The position numbers and the translations under genes were made by a program. This document shows positions 61,840-64,000 of a DNA stretch of 64,000 nucleotides, piece after piece. Origin of the DNA: OM182 bacterium MED-G28 (GTDB lineage: Bacteria > Pseudomonadota > Gammaproteobacteria > Pseudomonadales > Pseudohongiellaceae). The stretch lies in NCBI GenBank assembly GCA_002457215.1, contig NTJZ01000002.1:295788-359787 (forward strand), given 5' to 3'. Position 1 is the stretch's first letter; the number at the start of each line of letters is the position of its first letter. The notes under the pieces were generated by a model. That model was not told the DNA's origin. It saw only the letters and a program-made list of their open reading frames with translations, and ran no database searches.

Positions 61840-63123
61840 ATGGCAGCATCACCCCTAGATATAATCAGCGATCTAGAGAATCGAGAGCTCGTTTCTCAGC
61901 TTGCGGGCGGCAATGAATTGAAAGATCACCTTTCCAGCGGAAGCCGCACTGTTTACTGCGGTTTTGATCCAACTGCTGAGAGTTTGCACGTAGGTAGTGT
62001 TGTGCCGCTTTTGGTTCTGAAGCGATTTCAGATGGCTGGCCATAAACCCATCGCGTTAATAGGCGGCGCAACAGGTTTAATTGGTGATCCAAGTTTTAAG
62101 ACTGACGAGAGGCAATTAAATTCGAATGAAGTTGTTGAGCAATGGGTTGAGAGATTAAAACCACAATTGAGCCAATTCTTGGACTTCGATTGTGGAGAGA
62201 ATTCAGCAGTATTAGTAAATAATCTTGATTGGACTCAAGGCTATGATGTGCTTGGATTTATGCGTGATGTTGGTAAGCATTTTTCAGTCAATGCCATGAT
62301 TCAAAAAGAATCAGTTAAGCAAAGAATAGAGCGTGAAGGTGAGGGCATCTCCTTTACTGAATTCAGCTATATGTTGCTTCAGTCATATGATTTTGCTCAA
62401 TTGTATAAGCGACATAACTGTACAGTGCAGGTAGGTGGTAGTGATCAATGGGGAAATATTACTGGTGGCATCGATTTAACTCGACGTATGGAACAGAACC
62501 AGGTCTACGGCGTTACGGTTCCCTTAGTCACAAAGTCCGATGGAACGAAATTCGGGAAAACCGAAACTGGCACAGTTTGGATTAGTGCAAATATGACTTC
62601 TCCTTACGCGCTTTACCAATTCTGGCTGAATGTCGCTGATGCTGATGTATACCGCTACCTGAAGTTCTACTCCTTTCTTTCTGTCAATGAAATTGAAGAG
62701 ATAGAGCAGAGCGATAAAAACTCCCAGGGAAGGCGAGAGGCACAGGGCATTTTGGCGGCAGAAGTAACTGAACTTTTGCATGGTGCGACTGGTCTCACGG
62801 CGGCGAAAAGAATCAGTGATGCCCTCTTTTCCGGGGATATCGCCCAGCTCACCAATGAAGATCTAGATCAACTGGAATTGGATGGCCTGCCGTGCACAGT
62901 ATTTGCAGGGGGAAACAAAGGCATTGTAGAAGTTTTGGTTGATACCGACTTAGCAAAGTCGAATAAAATGGCACGAGAATTCATCGGAAATAATGCAATA
63001 AATGTAAACGGACAGCTTGTCGATTCGGTGAATTTTGAGCTCGACGTCAGCAATGCGCTTAATGGTAAATACTTCCTTCTAAAAAGGGGCAAGAAATTGT
63101 TCCATTTGGCCAAATTTGTATAG
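61840..63123 (+). CDS. tyrS: Tyrosyl-tRNA synthetase (TyrS)
   Basis: The 427-residue protein has the class I signature in the form L-H-V-G-S (HIGH equivalent) near 50. G-G-S-D-Q-W-G-N-I and the K-F-G-K-T (KMSKS equivalent) near 235 complete the catalytic domain. A C-terminal S4 domain (M-A-R-E-F-I-G-N-N-A-I) binds tRNA. The enzyme charges tRNA-Tyr. It lies between the M23 endopeptidase and the rRNA operon, as in Pseudomonas. Confidence 0.97.
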   Translation: MAASPLDIISDLENRELVSQLAGGNELKDHLSSGSRTVYCGFDPTAESLHVGSVVPLLVLKRFQMAGHKPIALIGGATGLIGDPSFKTDERQLNSNEVVEQWVERLKPQLSQFLDFDCGENSAVLVNNLDWTQGYDVLGFMRDVGKHFSVNAMIQKESVKQRIEREGEGISFTEFSYMLLQSYDFAQLYKRHNCTVQVGGSDQWGNITGGIDLTRRMEQNQVYGVTVPLVTKSDGTKFGKTETGTVWISANMTSPYALYQFWLNVADADVYRYLKFYSFLSVNEIEEIEQSDKNSQGRREAQGILAAEVTELLHGATGLTAAKRISDALFSGDIAQLTNEDLDQLELDGLPCTVFAGGNKGIVEVLVDTDLAKSNKMAREFIGNNAINVNGQLVDSVNFELDVSNALNGKYFLLKRGKKLFHLAKFV

Positions 63124-63203
63124 CTATTAACGAGCTTATAACTAATTGTTTTTATGGTAGTTATTTCAAAATACAAATTCTTGAAAAATCGCTCCGTTAT
63201 TCC

Positions 63204-63231
63204 TTGCTAAAAGGCCCACCGCGCGTATAAT
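63204..63231 (+). promoter_or_regulatory. rRNA operon promoter
   Basis: TTGCTA (63204-63209) and TATAAT (63226-63231) are 16 bp apart. A GC-rich discriminator (GCGTCGG) follows, the feature of stringently controlled rRNA promoters. It lies about 500 bp upstream of 16S rRNA. The 605-bp gap after tyrS otherwise holds only leader sequence, with no reading frame seen. Confidence 0.85.
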
Positions 63232-63402
63232 GCGTCGGCTCTGTGTCATTGGGCACTGGGGTTTTTTGGGCTTCTGAAAGTGTAGAATCCCAGAAGTTGG
63301 GCTGAAGGGTTTTACTCATGAGTCCTGGATTGAAAGTCACTTCGTGATTCTCAAAATGCGTGTTCCTTCATTAAGCTGTGCTTAACAAGGACCACATATA
63401 AA

Positions 63403-63414
63403 TGCTCTTTAAAA
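63403..63414 (+). promoter_or_regulatory. boxA antitermination element in the rrn leader
   Basis: TGCTCTTTAAAA matches the boxA consensus (TGCTCTTTAACA) with one difference. It lies in the leader between the promoter and 16S rRNA and recruits Nus factors that stop early termination. Confidence 0.85.
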
Positions 63415-63728
63415 AATAGATTAAGCAATAGAGGTGGGTGCTTGCTGGTTAGGCGAGAGATCTAAGCAATTAGGTCTTGTCTTAATTCGCGCCATTTGGC
63501 GTGAAAGAAAAGACCCTTTCAAAGTAAGCAACTGCGTTTATTCATTTAAATGAAGAAATAGGCGTTGGTTTGATCCTTCTCTTTGTAGAGAGTTCTTCGG
63601 AGTTCTTTGTGGGGGATAGGAAATAACTAACACAGTAGTTTGTGATCTTTGAGCAATACTTTTGTGGTTGTTGTCTTTGCCAGATTAAGTAGTACTGGTA
63701 GTAGTAAGGCGATGGCCACAGTTAGATT

Positions 63729-64000
63729 AAACTGAAGAGTTTGATCATGGCTCAGATTGAACGCTGGCGGTAGGCTTAACACATGCAAGTCGTGCGAGAA
63801 AGTATCTTCGGATATGAGTAGAGCGGCGGACGGGTGAGTAACGCGTAGGAATCTACCTAGTAGAAGGGGATAGCCCGGGGAAACTCGGATTAATACCGTA
63901 TACCTCCTTCGGGAGAAAGAGGGCCTCTCTTTGAAGCTTTCGCTATTAGATGAGCCTGCGTAAGATTAGCTTGTTGGTGAGGTAAAGGCTCACCAAGGCG
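63729..64000 (+). rRNA. 16S ribosomal RNA, 5' part (cut by window edge)
   Basis: The sequence from 63729 reads AAACTGAAGAGTTTGATCAT and on to GGCTCAGATTGAACGCTGGC, the universal 16S start. It continues past variable region 1 (near 63800) to AGCTTGTTGGTGAGGTAAAG near the window end. About 272 bases are present. The V1/V2 sequence is gammaproteobacterial in style. Confidence 0.98.

Overview
The window is chromosomal DNA of a Gram-negative, probably marine, gammaproteobacterium of moderate GC content. The evidence is the smpB/ratA/bamE/fur/recN/grpE/dnaK/dnaJ block, the hemL-hemJ-argC-bactofilin-erpA-anmK-M23-tyrS block leading into an rRNA operon (a Pseudomonas-like order), a tmRNA with tag ANDDNYALAA, lipobox and TonB proteins, and many Sec and Tat signals. 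I cannot place it to genus. No insertion sequence, prophage, CRISPR array or tRNA gene was seen.

Region 1 (1-33,000) is accessory and dominated by exported redox and hydrolytic enzymes. It holds a cut-off metallo-hydrolase, a GFA protein, a VTT membrane protein coupled to a PmtA-like methyltransferase, a 1-Cys peroxiredoxin, a cupin, two PQQ beta-propeller dehydrogenases (3,428 and 30,931), a Tat-exported DapA-like aldolase, a BKACE enzyme, a translationally coupled Co-type nitrile hydratase operon with a TetR gene, a degenerate metallo-beta-lactamase-fold protein, a three-subunit periplasmic molybdenum hydroxylase of PaoABC type, a BON lipoprotein, a secreted PqqB-like protein, a class-C-type serine hydrolase, an epoxide-hydrolase-like protein, and a tight five-gene operon (21,577-28,483). 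That operon encodes a DUF1592-type cytochrome protein, a DUF1552 protein, an ankyrin protein, a small cytochrome c and an aldonolactone-oxidase-like flavoprotein. Two paralogous secreted proteins of unknown function follow. The common theme is extracytoplasmic oxidation of organic compounds with electrons passed to quinone or cytochrome carriers.

Region 2 (33,000-42,200) holds a large secreted protein with two separate metzincin zinc motifs, a second-type EF-G, the tmRNA gene, a crotonase, smpB, a sodium-coupled transporter and ratA.

Region 3 (42,200-46,320) lies between ratA and bamE. It carries a putative metal-handling cassette: a small protein ending in Cys-Cys, an ArsA/Get3-like ATPase, a small exported His/Cys protein behind a promoter with a 13-bp palindrome, and a TonB receptor whose predicted loops are packed with His/Asp repeats. 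Fur is encoded just beyond bamE. This is my best candidate for a little-described system.

Region 4 (46,300-64,000) is housekeeping: bamE, fur, recN, a grpE-dnaK-dnaJ block with a near-perfect sigma-32 promoter, adenosine kinase, hemL, hemJ, argC, a DUF6776-like protein, bactofilin, erpA, anmK, an M23 endopeptidase, tyrS, and an rrn promoter, boxA and the 5' end of 16S rRNA.
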